Made by a program: the position numbers and the translations under genes. The notes under the pieces were generated by a model. That model saw only the letters and a list, made by a program, of their open reading frames with translations, was not told the origin of the DNA and did not search any database. From contig NZ_BMTF01000001.1 in assembly GCF_014649535.1 (NCBI RefSeq), positions 117,872 to 181,871 on the forward strand: a stretch of DNA of 64,000 bases, written 5' to 3'. Positions 1 to 8,645 of this stretch are shown here, piece after piece. Within the stretch, counting starts at the first letter, position 1; every line of letters starts with the position of its first letter. This stretch comes from Streptomyces gelaticus (GTDB lineage: Bacteria > Actinomycetota > Actinomycetes > Streptomycetales > Streptomycetaceae).

Positions 1-364
1 CACAGCACGAACGTTCACGAGATCGTCCCTCGTCCGTTCATGAGATGTGGCCCCAGTGCTTGCACTGGGACCACATCTCGTTGCGTAGAGGGCCCGTCGG
101 CCCTGCAGCCGGCCGTCACCGAGCAAGCGCTGCGCAAGTCGAGCGCACGCATCGACCGTGTCGTCCAACAGCGATCGCACGGCAAGAACATGAACAAGGG
201 CAGGGCTGCTCGCAAAGGAGGCAAGAGGCGCCGGTGACCTGCCGGGCGAGCCACCGTTGGTTGCTGGGAGGGGCAGGCGCTGACACATCTTCGGCAGGCG
301 TCAGAACACCCCGCCCATGCGACCTGAATCCCGGGCGGCGCTTTGCCTCACCTGGCCATGTGCC
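1..364. other. Stretch without a supported gene
   Basis: No coding frame here resembles a family I know. The best frame is a 65-codon plus-strand ORF (40-237) ending in an Arg/Lys-rich tail, but it starts inside a palindrome and has no convincing ribosome binding site. The main structure is the inverted repeat at 42-79. A second small hairpin (AGGGC/GCCCT) lies near 90-105. Confidence 0.5.
42..79. repeat. Long near-perfect inverted repeat
   Basis: Arms 42-59 and 62-79 pair over 18 positions with a single C/A mismatch (51 with 70) and a two-base centre. The outer arm is GAGATGTGG and the inner arm CCCAGTGC. It could be a bidirectional terminator for a gene to the left of the window, a large operator, or the inverted end of a mobile element. 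No T-run follows it and no transposase is visible, so the function is open. Confidence 0.75.
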
Positions 365-1267
365 TCACCTGTCGGCGATCTCGGAGAGCCAGGCAGCGTC
401 CTTTGGGCCCGGTGCTTCGGTGCCGGGCGCGGGCAGCCGGCGGATCTCGCCCGTGCGCAGGGCGACCGTGGCGCGTGGCCGCATCGGCCCGTCGCCCCTG
501 CGTGAGAGCAGAACGAGTTCCCAGACTGTCGCCGTCATGGTGTCGAGCCGGATGGCGCAGTCGGCGGTTACTTCCCGCGGATTCCGGGTCCGGCCCAGGG
601 ACAGATGCGGGGTGAAGTTCTTGGCGGGCCCACAGCAGCGCGGGAACCGCTGCTGCAGTACGCGGTATAGGTCCGCCCACGGCGCCTTGCCGGCTGCCGT
701 CGGGTCGAGCCACACGGTGAAGTACGCCCTGTGCCGGAAGGTGCGCACCCCGTCCAGCCGGGCGGTGAAGACCGGCGTCTCGGCCGTCGCCGCGGCGAGC
801 AGCGCGGCCGCTCGCTCGAAGTCGGACTCCGGTACGAAGCCGAAGAGCACATTGATGTGCGGCGGCCAGCGGTGGATCTGCGGATCGTAATCGCGGCGGA
901 TGTCCTGGATCGGCGGCCACAGCTCCGCAGGCGGAATCCAGGCCACCGCCGTGCGGGCCGACGGGGGCACGTCGAGGACGCCGTCCGCCTCGCCCTTGCC
1001 GGAGCTCAGGTCCGCTTGCCGGTCCCGCATCCGGCCGGCGCCCGACGCGTCGATGCGGTCCACACCCGTGGACCGGTCCCAGACCACCTCGCCGTCCGCC
1101 TCGATGAACACCACCCGGTGCCACGGAATGTCGCCCCCGGGCACGAAGGAAGGCAGCGGGATGCGTTTGAGGGCGTCCCCTCGCTGGCTGATCCCCAGCA
1201 CGAACCGGGCCGGGTCGAACCGCGGGTCCCAGCGGACCCGGTGATAGATCTCGTCGCTGGTCCGCAT
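365..1267 (-). CDS. MJ1316/DUF504 RNA-end recognition domain fused to 2H phosphoesterase (2'-5' RNA ligase-like)
   Basis: This 300-residue cytoplasmic protein has two domains. Residues 1 to about 80 match the DUF504/MJ1316 family, thought to recognise cyclic phosphate RNA ends. Residues about 105-300 are a 2H phosphoesterase/LigT-type domain with the paired motifs HINV (His137) and HLSL (His221). The first motif has Asn where many members have Thr, a variation seen elsewhere in the superfamily. I chose the ATG at 1267 because GGAGGAG lies just upstream; the frame stays open much further upstream but has no other good start. Such fusions are predicted to act in RNA end processing or repair; that role is inferred from family knowledge. 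The gene stands alone on its strand. Confidence 0.85.
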   Translation of the reverse strand: MRTSDEIYHRVRWDPRFDPARFVLGISQRGDALKRIPLPSFVPGGDIPWHRVVFIEADGEVVWDRSTGVDRIDASGAGRMRDRQADLSSGKGEADGVLDVPPSARTAVAWIPPAELWPPIQDIRRDYDPQIHRWPPHINVLFGFVPESDFERAAALLAAATAETPVFTARLDGVRTFRHRAYFTVWLDPTAAGKAPWADLYRVLQQRFPRCCGPAKNFTPHLSLGRTRNPREVTADCAIRLDTMTATVWELVLLSRRGDGPMRPRATVALRTGEIRRLPAPGTEAPGPKDAAWLSEIADR

Positions 1268-1647
1268 CACTCCTCCTCTCCCGCCTGCACACCTTCTCTT
1301 CCTCCAGGGTGCCGCCCACTCCGAGCCGCAGCTCCCGGTCGCGCCCCCGGGCGATGCCGTCCTGCGGGAGCAGGCCGGCCGGTCACCGGTCCTGCGGCAG
1401 CTGCGCGGCCTGGCCCCAGCGGGCGGGGCGCGAGGGCGTGTTCCTGGAGCATGGTGAGGGCAGCGCGGCGCCTGGGGCCGCCTGGGGCCCGGTCCATGGG
1501 GTGGTGGCGGCCGAGGATTGGGTTGTCGGGGGCGACGGCCCTTCGGTTTCGGCGCTGTCCTTCCGCCTCTGCGGTCCGAGTCCGGCAGTCGGAGCTCCCC
1601 TTGCTCAACCACCGTATCGTCGTTGATCAAATCCCCCTCGCACACCA

Positions 1648-1680
1648 GCGAAAGACCCTGGTTCGTCCGAGGTCTTTTGC
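1648..1680. terminator. Hairpin, probable terminator
   Basis: Arms GCGAAAGACC (1648-1657) and GGTCTTTTGC (1671-1680) form a 10-bp stem with one G-U pair and a 13-nt loop. It lies downstream of the permease gene on the minus strand and can fold in either direction. Confidence 0.55.
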
Positions 1681-1685
1681 GTAAG

Positions 1686-1699
1686 GCCCCCGTGGGGGC
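1686..1699. terminator. Short GC hairpin
   Basis: GCCCCC and GGGGGC face each other across a GT centre. It lies about 50 nt past the permease stop codon (minus strand) and may work together with the larger hairpin at 1648-1680. Confidence 0.4.
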
Positions 1700-1749
1700 G
1701 TGTTCGCGCTTCCACCGGGGCCGAAACCGGCGCCTTTTACTGACGGAGA

Positions 1750-3210
1750 TCAAGCATCCTGGCGCGCCCGCGCAAGGTCATTCACCCGTCCACGGACCAC
1801 GAACCAGCCGCCGACCAGCGCCGCCGCGATCAGCGGCAGGCACAGCACGGTCGTACGGCCCACTCCGCCGCCCCACCACATCAGGAACACGACACCGGCG
1901 AGGAACGCCAGCGTGACGATCTGCGTGTACGGGGCCCAGGGCAGCCGGTACGAGGGGCGGGTGACCCTGCCGTCCTGCGAGCGGTGCCAGAACAGCAGCG
2001 AGCAGAGCATGATCATGCCCCAGGTGCCGAGGATGCCGATCGACGCGAAGTTGAGGACGATCTCGAACGCCTGGCCCGGCATGACGTAATTGAGCACGAC
2101 GCCGAGTACACCGAAACCGGCGGTCAGCAGGATGCCGCCGTAGGGCACCTGGCCCTTGTTCATCCGGCCGGTGAACTTGGGCGCGGAGCCCGCCAGCGCC
2201 ATGGAGCGCAGGATGCGCCCGGTGGAGTACAGACCGGAGTTCAGGCTGGAGAGCGCCGCGGTCAGCACGACCAGGTTCATCACACCGGCCGCACCCGGGA
2301 TACCGAGCTTGTCCATGACGGTGACGAAGGGGCTCTGGTCCGCCGAGTACGAGGTGTACGGCAGCAGGAGGGCCAGCAGCACCACCGAACCGACGTAGAA
2401 GAGACCGACACGCCACATGATCGAGTTGATCGCCTTGGGCATGATCTTCTCGGGGTTCTGCGTCTCACCCGCAGCGACGCCGCACAGCTCGACGGAGGCG
2501 TACGCGAACACGACGCCCTGGATCACCATCAGCAACGGGATCATGCCGGTGGGGAAGATGCCGCCGCTGTCGGAGATGGTGGAGATGCCCGGCGTGTGAC
2601 CGTCCACCGGGTGCTGGGTGACCACCAGGAAGATGCCGATGAGCATGAAGGCCACCAGGGCGGAGACCTTGATGATCGCGAACCAGAACTCCATCTCACC
2701 GAAGTACTTCACCGAGATGAGGTTGGCGGTGAGGACGACGGCAAGGGCGATCAGCGCGAGGATCCACTGCGGGATGTCGCTGAACATCGCCCAGAAGTGG
2801 GCGTAGGTGGCGGCCGCGGTGATGTCGGCGACGGCGGTGGTCGACCAGTTCAGGAAGTACAGCCACCCGGCCGCGAAGGCGCCCTTCTCGCCCATGAACT
2901 CCCGGGCGTACGAGACGAAGGCGCCGGAGGAGGGCCGGTAGAGGACCAGCTCGCCGAGCGCGCGGACGACGAAGAAGGCGAAGACCCCGCAGACCGCGTA
3001 GGCAATGGCGAGGGAGGGGCCCGCACCGGCCAGTCGCCCGCCCGCGCCCAGGAACAGGCCGGTGCCGATCGCGCCGCCGATGGCGATCATGTTGATATGA
3101 CGGGACTTGAGGTCCTTGCTGTAACCGGCGTCGCCGGCGTCCCGGTGGGGGGAGCTCGTCGCCGGTGGGGCGGCGGCGAGCGTATCGGCCGCAGTGGTGC
3201 GGTCACTCAT
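1750..3210 (-). CDS. ansP: Amino-acid permease, L-asparagine permease type
   Basis: This 486-residue membrane protein belongs to the APC amino-acid transporter family and imports a neutral amino acid, probably asparagine, with protons. After a hydrophilic N-terminus of about 30 residues, the typical first segment [15 protein letters not shown] begins (about residues 44-58), followed by about twelve hydrophobic segments. The conserved E(L)CGVAAGE stretch of this subfamily is present near residue 250. Its full length and close match to Streptomyces AnsP-like permeases support the call; the exact substrate is inferred. The start is the ATG at 3210. No partner gene is adjacent. Confidence 0.88.
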   Translation of the reverse strand: MSDRTTAADTLAAAPPATSSPHRDAGDAGYSKDLKSRHINMIAIGGAIGTGLFLGAGGRLAGAGPSLAIAYAVCGVFAFFVVRALGELVLYRPSSGAFVSYAREFMGEKGAFAAGWLYFLNWSTTAVADITAAATYAHFWAMFSDIPQWILALIALAVVLTANLISVKYFGEMEFWFAIIKVSALVAFMLIGIFLVVTQHPVDGHTPGISTISDSGGIFPTGMIPLLMVIQGVVFAYASVELCGVAAGETQNPEKIMPKAINSIMWRVGLFYVGSVVLLALLLPYTSYSADQSPFVTVMDKLGIPGAAGVMNLVVLTAALSSLNSGLYSTGRILRSMALAGSAPKFTGRMNKGQVPYGGILLTAGFGVLGVVLNYVMPGQAFEIVLNFASIGILGTWGMIMLCSLLFWHRSQDGRVTRPSYRLPWAPYTQIVTLAFLAGVVFLMWWGGGVGRTTVLCLPLIAAALVGGWFVVRGRVNDLARARQDA

Positions 3211-3489
3211 GAAGGAGATTCGCCTTTGTGAGGGGAGGGTGGGCGGTGCCGGCCATGACCGGCCAGAGAGCCGTCACCGTGGCGCGGCTCGACGACACAT
3301 CATCCGGGATTCCTGCGATTCTGTCAGTGCCCCACATCGCTGAGGAGTGAATCTGAGGTACTTCAGAGGTTACGGGCTAGTAATCAATGAGGGGTGTCCC
3401 GGTGCTGCCGGGGCAGTGGGGGTGCCGCCGATCGGGGAGCTCGTGGAGGAGGGGCCGTCGGGGTGCCGGTGCCGGTGCCGGTGCGCATC
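3211..3489. other. Upstream region of the permease, no gene seen
   Basis: No frame resembles a known protein. It contains the permease leader and, near 3460-3485, a short GGTGCC-type tandem repeat. I see no clear promoter consensus. Confidence 0.4.
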
Positions 3490-3790
3490 TGCGCCGCCTC
3501 ACCCCCGCCCCGCAACCCCGCTCGGTCACCTGCGCGTCCGTCCCCATCAAAGGGGCCCACGTTCAACTCGGCATGGTCAAAGCCCTTGTTGGGCCACCGG
3601 TGGCTGTCGCAGGAGTCCTTGTGGATGTACTGCTCCTCGCGGAGGATCGGCCACTTGCTCAGTACGGTGACGCCACTGTCCTTCGGAGTGGTGGCCCAGC
3701 AGGCGCCGCCCGTGGCGCCCTGGCCGCTCCTGCTCCAGCCCCTCACCGGTGCCCGGTACGGGTATTGCGCGGATGCGCTCCGTGTCGGCG
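3490..3790 (-). pseudogene. Remnant of a secreted sphingomyelinase C (endonuclease/exonuclease/phosphatase family)
   Basis: Reading the minus strand from about 3780, the translation passes through QYPYRAPV, WSRSGQGATGG, VTVLSKWPI, EEQYIHKDSC and WPNKGF. These are successive conserved blocks of the middle of bacterial sphingomyelinases. After the codons for ELNVG (about 3555) the similarity continues only in another frame (AQVTERGCGAG, resembling the THAQSTDPGC block) and then stops. The signal peptide, the N-terminal metal-binding half and the C-terminal His-containing part are absent. An interior fragment with at least one frameshift and both ends missing is best read as a decayed gene. Confidence 0.65.
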
Positions 3791-3929
3791 CGTCCGGGGC
3801 GGGCCGGTGCCGCTACCCCGAGCCGCCCCGCCCGGCGCCGGTGTGCCGCCCCGGACCGTGCCCCGGCTCCCTCTGTGTCCTTCGTCACGATCCCGTCCCT
3901 GGTGCCCTGTGAGGTCTTGTTTTCGGCCA

Positions 3930-3965
3930 TGTAATCGATTCCAATCATCGCTGTAATCGATTCCA
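3930..3965. promoter_or_regulatory. Two tandem LacI-type operators
   Basis: The 14-mer TGTAATCGATTCCA occurs at 3930-3943 and again, identically, at 3952-3965. The centre-to-centre distance is 22 bp, about two helical turns. Each copy is an imperfect palindrome around a central CG (TGTAATC/GATTCCA), the usual form of LacI/GalR-family sites. They lie 57-92 nt before the repressor start, so autoregulation and control of the whole ribose operon are likely. Confidence 0.75.
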
Positions 3966-4021
3966 CGGCTCTGGACCGCTGGTTTCGAGGCTCACGGAAA
4001 CCACAAGGAGGTGGTCCGGAC

Positions 4022-5038
4022 ATGACGAGCATCAAGGACGTCGCGGCCCAGGCGGGAGTCTCTGTCGCCACGGTCTCCCGTGTTCTCAACAGTCATCCCT
4101 CCGTCAGCCCGGACGCGCGGACGCGGGTCCTCGCCGCCGTCGACGCCCTCGGCTACCGGCCCAACGCCGTTGCCCGTTCGCTGCGCACCGATCAGACGCG
4201 CACCCTCGGCCTGGTCATCAGTGATGTGCTCAATCCGTACTTCACCGAACTGGCCCGCTTCGTCGAGGAGGAGGCCCGAGCCCTCGGCTACAGCGTCATC
4301 ATCGGCAACGCCGACGAGCGGCCGGAGCTGCAGGACCACCACGTCCGCACGCTCCTCGACCGCAGGATCGACGGGCTGCTCGTCTCTCCCGCGGACGGCG
4401 ATTCCCCGCTGATGTCGGACGTGGCGCGTGCCGGCACCCCGATGGTCTTCGTGGACCGCTGGATGCCCGGTGTCGATGTCCCCGTCGTACGCGCCGACGG
4501 CCGCCTTGCGATCCGGGACCTGGTCGCCCATCTGCACGCACTGGGCCGCCGCAGGCTCGCGATCATCGCCGGCCCCGCGGCCACCACCACGGGCGACGAG
4601 CGCGTCGAGGCCTTCCGTGAAGCACTGCGCGCCCACGAACTCGCCCTGCCCGACGTCTACATCGGCCAGGGCGACTTCCAGGCGGACAGCGGCCGGCGCG
4701 TCACCGAGCGCTTCCTGGCGCTCCCCGAACCGCCCGAGGTCGTCTTCGCCGCCGACAACCTGATGGCGCTCGGCGCACTGGACGCCATCCGTGCGGCCGG
4801 CCTGCGTGTCCCGCAGGACATCGGGCTCGCCGCCTTCGACGACATCCCGTGGTTCGTGCACACCGACCCGCCGATCACGGCGATCGCCCAGCCGACCGGC
4901 GAGCTCGGCCGCGCCGCCGTTCGCGCGCTGGTCGACATCGTCGAGGGCCGGTCCCCGCAGTCCGTCACCCTTCCCGCCCGCCTCGTCGTACGCCGTTCGT
5001 GCGGCGAGCCCACTTCGGACCAGAGGAGCAACTTGTGA
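4022..5038 (+). CDS. LacI-family repressor of the ribose operon
   Basis: This 338-residue DNA-binding repressor has a LacI helix-turn-helix at residues 3-25 (IKDVAAQAGVSVATVSRVLN) and a hinge near 45-60. A periplasmic-binding-protein-like ligand and dimer domain follows. An AAGGAGGTGG ribosome binding site precedes the ATG. The stop codon overlaps the GTG of the transporter ATPase (GTGA), so repressor and transporter are translationally coupled. The neighbours rbsA, permease/binding fusion, rbsK and rbsD point to ribose or a similar pentose as inducer; the inducer is inferred. The tandem operators just upstream suggest autoregulation. Confidence 0.9.
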   Translation: MTSIKDVAAQAGVSVATVSRVLNSHPSVSPDARTRVLAAVDALGYRPNAVARSLRTDQTRTLGLVISDVLNPYFTELARFVEEEARALGYSVIIGNADERPELQDHHVRTLLDRRIDGLLVSPADGDSPLMSDVARAGTPMVFVDRWMPGVDVPVVRADGRLAIRDLVAHLHALGRRRLAIIAGPAATTTGDERVEAFREALRAHELALPDVYIGQGDFQADSGRRVTERFLALPEPPEVVFAADNLMALGALDAIRAAGLRVPQDIGLAAFDDIPWFVHTDPPITAIAQPTGELGRAAVRALVDIVEGRSPQSVTLPARLVVRRSCGEPTSDQRSNL

Positions 5039-6582
5039 GCAGTCCCGACGAGTTGCTGCGCATCGAAGGCGTACGCAAGACCTTCCCCGGCGTGGTCGCG
5101 CTGGACAGCGTGGACTTCGACCTGCGCAGCGGCGAGGTGCATGTCCTGCTCGGCGAGAACGGAGCCGGCAAGAGCACACTGATCAAGATGCTCTCCGGCG
5201 CCTACCGCCCTGACAGCGGCCGGATCTTCGCCCAGGGGCGCGAGGTCCGCATCCACGGGGCACAGGACGCCGAACGCCTCGGAATCGCCACGATCTACCA
5301 GGAGTTCAACCTGGTCCCCGATCTCACCGTCGCCGAGAACATCTTCCTCGGCAGGCAGCCGCGCCGCTTCGGGATGATCGACCGGCGCCGCATGGAGGCG
5401 GACGCCGAGGTGCTGTTGCGCCGCGTCGGTCTGCATGTGTCGCCGAAGGCCAGGATCCGCGAACTGGGCATCGCCCGCCTGCAGATGGTGGAGATCGCCA
5501 AGGCGCTCAGCCTGGACGCACGCGTCCTGATCATGGACGAGCCGACCGCGGTCCTCACCTCGGAGGAGGTCGACAAGCTCTTCCGGATCGTGCGGCAGCT
5601 GCGTGCGGACGGGGTCGGCGTCGTCTTCATCACCCATCACCTCGAAGAGATCGCGGCACTCGGCGACCGGGTCACCGTGCTGCGCGACGGCCGGAGCATC
5701 GACCAGGTGCCCGCCTCGACGCCCGAGGCGGAGCTCGTACAGCTGATGGTGGGACGCAGCATCGAGCAGCAGTACCCTCGCGAACGCCCCGAGGCCGGGA
5801 GCCCGTTGCTGGCCGTGCGCGGCCTGACCCGCAACGGTGTGTTCCACGACATCAGCTTCGAGGTGCGGGCCGGAGAGGTGGTCGGTCTGGCCGGTCTCGT
5901 CGGCGCCGGACGCACCGAGGTCGCCCGCGCCGTCTTCGGTGCCGATCCCTACGACGGCGGCACCGTCGACGTGCTCGGCGAGCGGCTGGCCAAGCACGAC
6001 GTCACCGCGGCGATGGGCGCCGGAATCGGGCTCGTCCCCGAGGACCGCAAGGGGCAGGGCCTGGTGCTCGATGCCTCGGTGCAGGAGAACCTCGGACTGG
6101 TCACCCTGCGCTCGGCCAGCCGCTCCGGGCTCGTGGACCTCAAGGGGCAGCGTGTGGCCGCCGCCCGGATCGCCGAACAGCTCGGCGTACGGATGGCGGG
6201 CCTCGGCCAGCACGTCCGCACGCTCTCCGGTGGCAACCAGCAGAAGGTCGTCATCGGCAAGTGGCTGCTCGCCGACACCAGGGTGCTGATCCTCGACGAA
6301 CCGACCCGAGGCATCGACGTCGGCGCCAAGGTCGAGATCTACCAGCTCATCAACGAATTGACGGCGTCGGGCCACGCGGTCCTGATGATCTCCAGCGACC
6401 TGCCCGAGGTCCTCGGCATGAGCGACCGGGTGCTGGTCATGTCCCAGGGCCGGATCGCGGGAGAACTCGCCGCGCACGAGGCGAGCCAGGACGCCGTGAT
6501 GGCCCTCGCCGTCAGCGCACCCCCCACAACATCTTCCCCTGCATCACCCGCGACAACCGAGGAGAGCCGCCGTGGCCACTGA
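5035..6582 (+). CDS. rbsA: Ribose-type sugar ABC transporter, double ATPase subunit
   Basis: This 515-residue protein has two fused ABC nucleotide-binding domains that power sugar import through the membrane partner encoded next. The first has Walker A GENGAGKST (residues 40-48), a Q-loop at Gln89 and Walker B LIMDEP (165-170), but a diverged signature (LGIARLQ). The second has the degenerate Walker A GLVGAGRTE (287-295) usual for RbsA/MglA and an intact signature LSGGNQQ (397-403). The GTG start overlaps the repressor stop and follows GAGGAG. The 3' end overlaps the next gene by 11 bases. Confidence 0.92.
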   Translation: MSSPDELLRIEGVRKTFPGVVALDSVDFDLRSGEVHVLLGENGAGKSTLIKMLSGAYRPDSGRIFAQGREVRIHGAQDAERLGIATIYQEFNLVPDLTVAENIFLGRQPRRFGMIDRRRMEADAEVLLRRVGLHVSPKARIRELGIARLQMVEIAKALSLDARVLIMDEPTAVLTSEEVDKLFRIVRQLRADGVGVVFITHHLEEIAALGDRVTVLRDGRSIDQVPASTPEAELVQLMVGRSIEQQYPRERPEAGSPLLAVRGLTRNGVFHDISFEVRAGEVVGLAGLVGAGRTEVARAVFGADPYDGGTVDVLGERLAKHDVTAAMGAGIGLVPEDRKGQGLVLDASVQENLGLVTLRSASRSGLVDLKGQRVAAARIAEQLGVRMAGLGQHVRTLSGGNQQKVVIGKWLLADTRVLILDEPTRGIDVGAKVEIYQLINELTASGHAVLMISSDLPEVLGMSDRVLVMSQGRIAGELAAHEASQDAVMALAVSAPPTTSSPASPATTEESRRGH

Positions 6583-8545
6583 CACGCTCAAGAGCGATAC
6601 GGGCGCCAGTGGCGCAGCAGGGCACACGGTCCGCCGGCTCCTGCTCGACAACGGCGCGCTGAGCGCCCTGGTCGTCCTACTGGTGGCGATGTCGCTGCTC
6701 TCCAGCGACTTCCTGACCACCCAGAACCTGCTGAACATCGGTGTGCAGGCCGCCGTGACCGCGATCCTCGCGTTCGGTGTCACCTTCGTCATCGTCTCGG
6801 CGGGCATCGATCTGTCCGTGGGCTCGGTCGCCGCGCTCTCGGCGACCGTCCTGGCCTGGACGGCGACCTCGCAGGGGCTGCCGGTCTGGCTGGCGCTCGT
6901 CCTCGCCGCCGCCACCGGTATCGCGTGCGGTTTCGTCAACGGGGCGCTCGTCTCGTACGGCAAACTGCCCCCGTTCATCGCGACGCTGGCGATGCTGTCG
7001 ATCGCGCGCGGTCTGTCCCTGGTCATTTCCCAGGGCAAGCCGATCGAATTCCCCGACTCGGTCTCCGTGCTCGGCGACACGCTCGGCGGGTGGCTGCCCG
7101 TCCCGGTCCTCGTGATGATCGTGATGGGGCTGATCGCGGCGCTGATCCTGGCCCGTACCTACATCGGCCGTTCGATGTACGCGATCGGCGGCAACGAGGA
7201 GGCGGCCCGGCTCTCCGGTCTGCGCGTCAAGCGGCAGAAGCTGGCCATCTACGCCCTGTCCGGGCTCTTCGCCGCGGTCGCGGGCGTCGTCCTCGCCTCC
7301 CGGCTGACCTCCGCGCAGCCGCAGGCCGCGCAGGGTTACGAACTCGACGCGATCGCCGCAGTCGTCATCGGCGGTGCCAGCCTCGCCGGTGGTGTCGGCA
7401 AGGCGTCCGGAACGCTGATCGGCGCACTCATCCTCGCCGTCCTGCGCAACGGGCTGAACCTCCTCTCCGTCTCCGCCTTCTGGCAGCAGGTCGTCATCGG
7501 TGTCGTCATCGCTCTCGCGGTGCTGCTGGACACACTGCGCCGCAAGGCCGGTTCCGGAGCCGCCGCACCGGGCGGTTCGTCCGCCGCGCCGGGCTCACCG
7601 GGATCCGGTCGCAAGGGAGCGGGAGCGGTCAAGTTCGGTATCGCCGCGCTGTGCGTGGCCGTCGTCGCCGGCGCGGTGTCCTACTTCAACTCCGGTTCCT
7701 CCGGCGGCAACGCCAAGGTGGGCATGTCGCTCTCCACGCTCAACAACCCCTTCTTCGTCCAGATGAAGGCGGGCGCACAGGCAGAGGCGAAGGCGGCCGG
7801 TATCGATCTCACCGTCACCGATGCCCAGAACGACGCCTCGCAGCAGGCCAACCAGCTCCAGAACTTCACGAGTTCCGGCATGAAGTCGATCATCGTGAAT
7901 CCGGTGGACTCGGATGCGGCGGGCCCCGCCGTCCAGGGCGCCAACAAGGCGGACATCCCGGTGATCGCGGCCGACCGAGGCGTCAACAAGGCCGAGACCG
8001 CGACGCTCGTGGCGTCCGACAACGTCGCAGGCGGCAGGCAGGCCGCCAAGGCGCTGGCCGAGAAGCTCGGAGGCAGGGGCAGCATCGTCGTCCTGCAGGG
8101 GACGGCCGGCACCTCGGCCAGTCGCGAGCGCGGCGCGGGCTTCGCCGAAGGACTCAAGGCGTACCCGGGCATCAAGGTCGTGGGCAAGCAGCCGGCCGAC
8201 TTCGACCGCACGAAGGGCCTGGACGTCATGACCAACCTGCTCCAGTCCCACCCCGGGATCACCGGTGTCTTCGCCGAGAACGACGAGATGGCGCTCGGAG
8301 CGGTCAAGGCGCTCGGCAGCAAGGCCGGAAAGTCGGTGTCCGTCGTCGGCTTCGACGGAACCCCGGACGGCCTGAAGGCGGTCGATGCGGGAACGCTGTA
8401 CGCCTCCGTGGCCCAGCAGCCCAAGGAGCTGGGCAGGATAGCCGTGCAGAACGCGGTGAAGGCGGCCGAGGGCAAGAAGGTCGACAGCACGGTGAAGGTG
8501 CCGGTCAAGGTCGTCACCAAGAGCAACGTCGCCGACTTCTCCTGA
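6572..8545 (+). CDS. Fused ribose-type permease and substrate-binding protein
   Basis: This 657-residue protein combines two parts normally made as separate proteins. Residues about 20-320 are an RbsC-type permease with multiple membrane helices and the conserved AGIDLSVGS (77-85) and IGGASLAGGVG (266-276) segments. A flexible Ala/Gly/Pro/Ser linker (about 325-352) and one extra membrane helix (354-372) lead into a complete RbsB-like type I binding domain (about 381-657, starting AKVGMSLSTLNNPFF). The extra helix carries the binding domain to the outer face, tethering the receptor to its channel. It starts with GTG after GGAGAG. No separate binding-protein gene is present in the operon. Confidence 0.92.
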   Translation: MATDTLKSDTGASGAAGHTVRRLLLDNGALSALVVLLVAMSLLSSDFLTTQNLLNIGVQAAVTAILAFGVTFVIVSAGIDLSVGSVAALSATVLAWTATSQGLPVWLALVLAAATGIACGFVNGALVSYGKLPPFIATLAMLSIARGLSLVISQGKPIEFPDSVSVLGDTLGGWLPVPVLVMIVMGLIAALILARTYIGRSMYAIGGNEEAARLSGLRVKRQKLAIYALSGLFAAVAGVVLASRLTSAQPQAAQGYELDAIAAVVIGGASLAGGVGKASGTLIGALILAVLRNGLNLLSVSAFWQQVVIGVVIALAVLLDTLRRKAGSGAAAPGGSSAAPGSPGSGRKGAGAVKFGIAALCVAVVAGAVSYFNSGSSGGNAKVGMSLSTLNNPFFVQMKAGAQAEAKAAGIDLTVTDAQNDASQQANQLQNFTSSGMKSIIVNPVDSDAAGPAVQGANKADIPVIAADRGVNKAETATLVASDNVAGGRQAAKALAEKLGGRGSIVVLQGTAGTSASRERGAGFAEGLKAYPGIKVVGKQPADFDRTKGLDVMTNLLQSHPGITGVFAENDEMALGAVKALGSKAGKSVSVVGFDGTPDGLKAVDAGTLYASVAQQPKELGRIAVQNAVKAAEGKKVDSTVKVPVKVVTKSNVADFS

Positions 8546-8561
8546 GCGCGACCGAACGGGG

Positions 8562-8602
8562 CCCGGTGCGGCCGAGCCGGGACCCGGCGCGGCCGAGCCG
8601 GG
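8562..8602. repeat. Tandem 20-mer repeat between transporter and kinase genes
   Basis: CCCGGTGCGGCCGAGCCGGG (8562-8581) is followed one base later by a copy differing at one position (8583-8602). The period is 21 nt. It lies in the 100-base gap before rbsK; it may be a local slippage duplication or form a processing or attenuating structure. Confidence 0.6.
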
Positions 8603-8645
8603 CCGAGTGCCCCGAGCAGCCGCCCGACCACGGAAAGCAGGAACC

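Larger units (their letters stand above)
1268..1749. other. Gene-free interval with terminator-like hairpins
   Basis: Frames here are open because of the GC content but match nothing I recognise. Around 1621-1647 a stretch reads like the 3' end of a tRNA (CAAATCC followed by CTCGCACACCA) but lacks a complementary T-stem. It is followed by two hairpins at 1648-1680 and 1686-1699. This may be a decayed tRNA 3' end or attachment-site remnant, or simply the permease terminator. Confidence 0.4.

Noticed and set aside
40..237. 65-codon plus ORF with a basic tail
   Set aside because: It starts within the palindrome, has no ribosome binding site and matches nothing recognised; too weak to call.
1309..1626. 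105-codon plus ORF in the gap before the permease
   Set aside because: No family resemblance, no ribosome binding site, and composition typical of random open frames in GC-rich DNA.
1621..1647. Possible tRNA gene
   Set aside because: Only a 3'-end-like string is present. No T-stem, anticodon arm or acceptor partner can be paired, so no tRNA is called.
3577..4089. 170-codon minus ORF across the repressor promoter
   Set aside because: It runs over the operators and the repressor start and overlaps the sphingomyelinase remnant in another frame; no coherent protein.
4657..6477. 606-codon minus-strand frame over the repressor and ATPase genes
   Set aside because: It is the antisense shadow of two confidently identified plus-strand genes.
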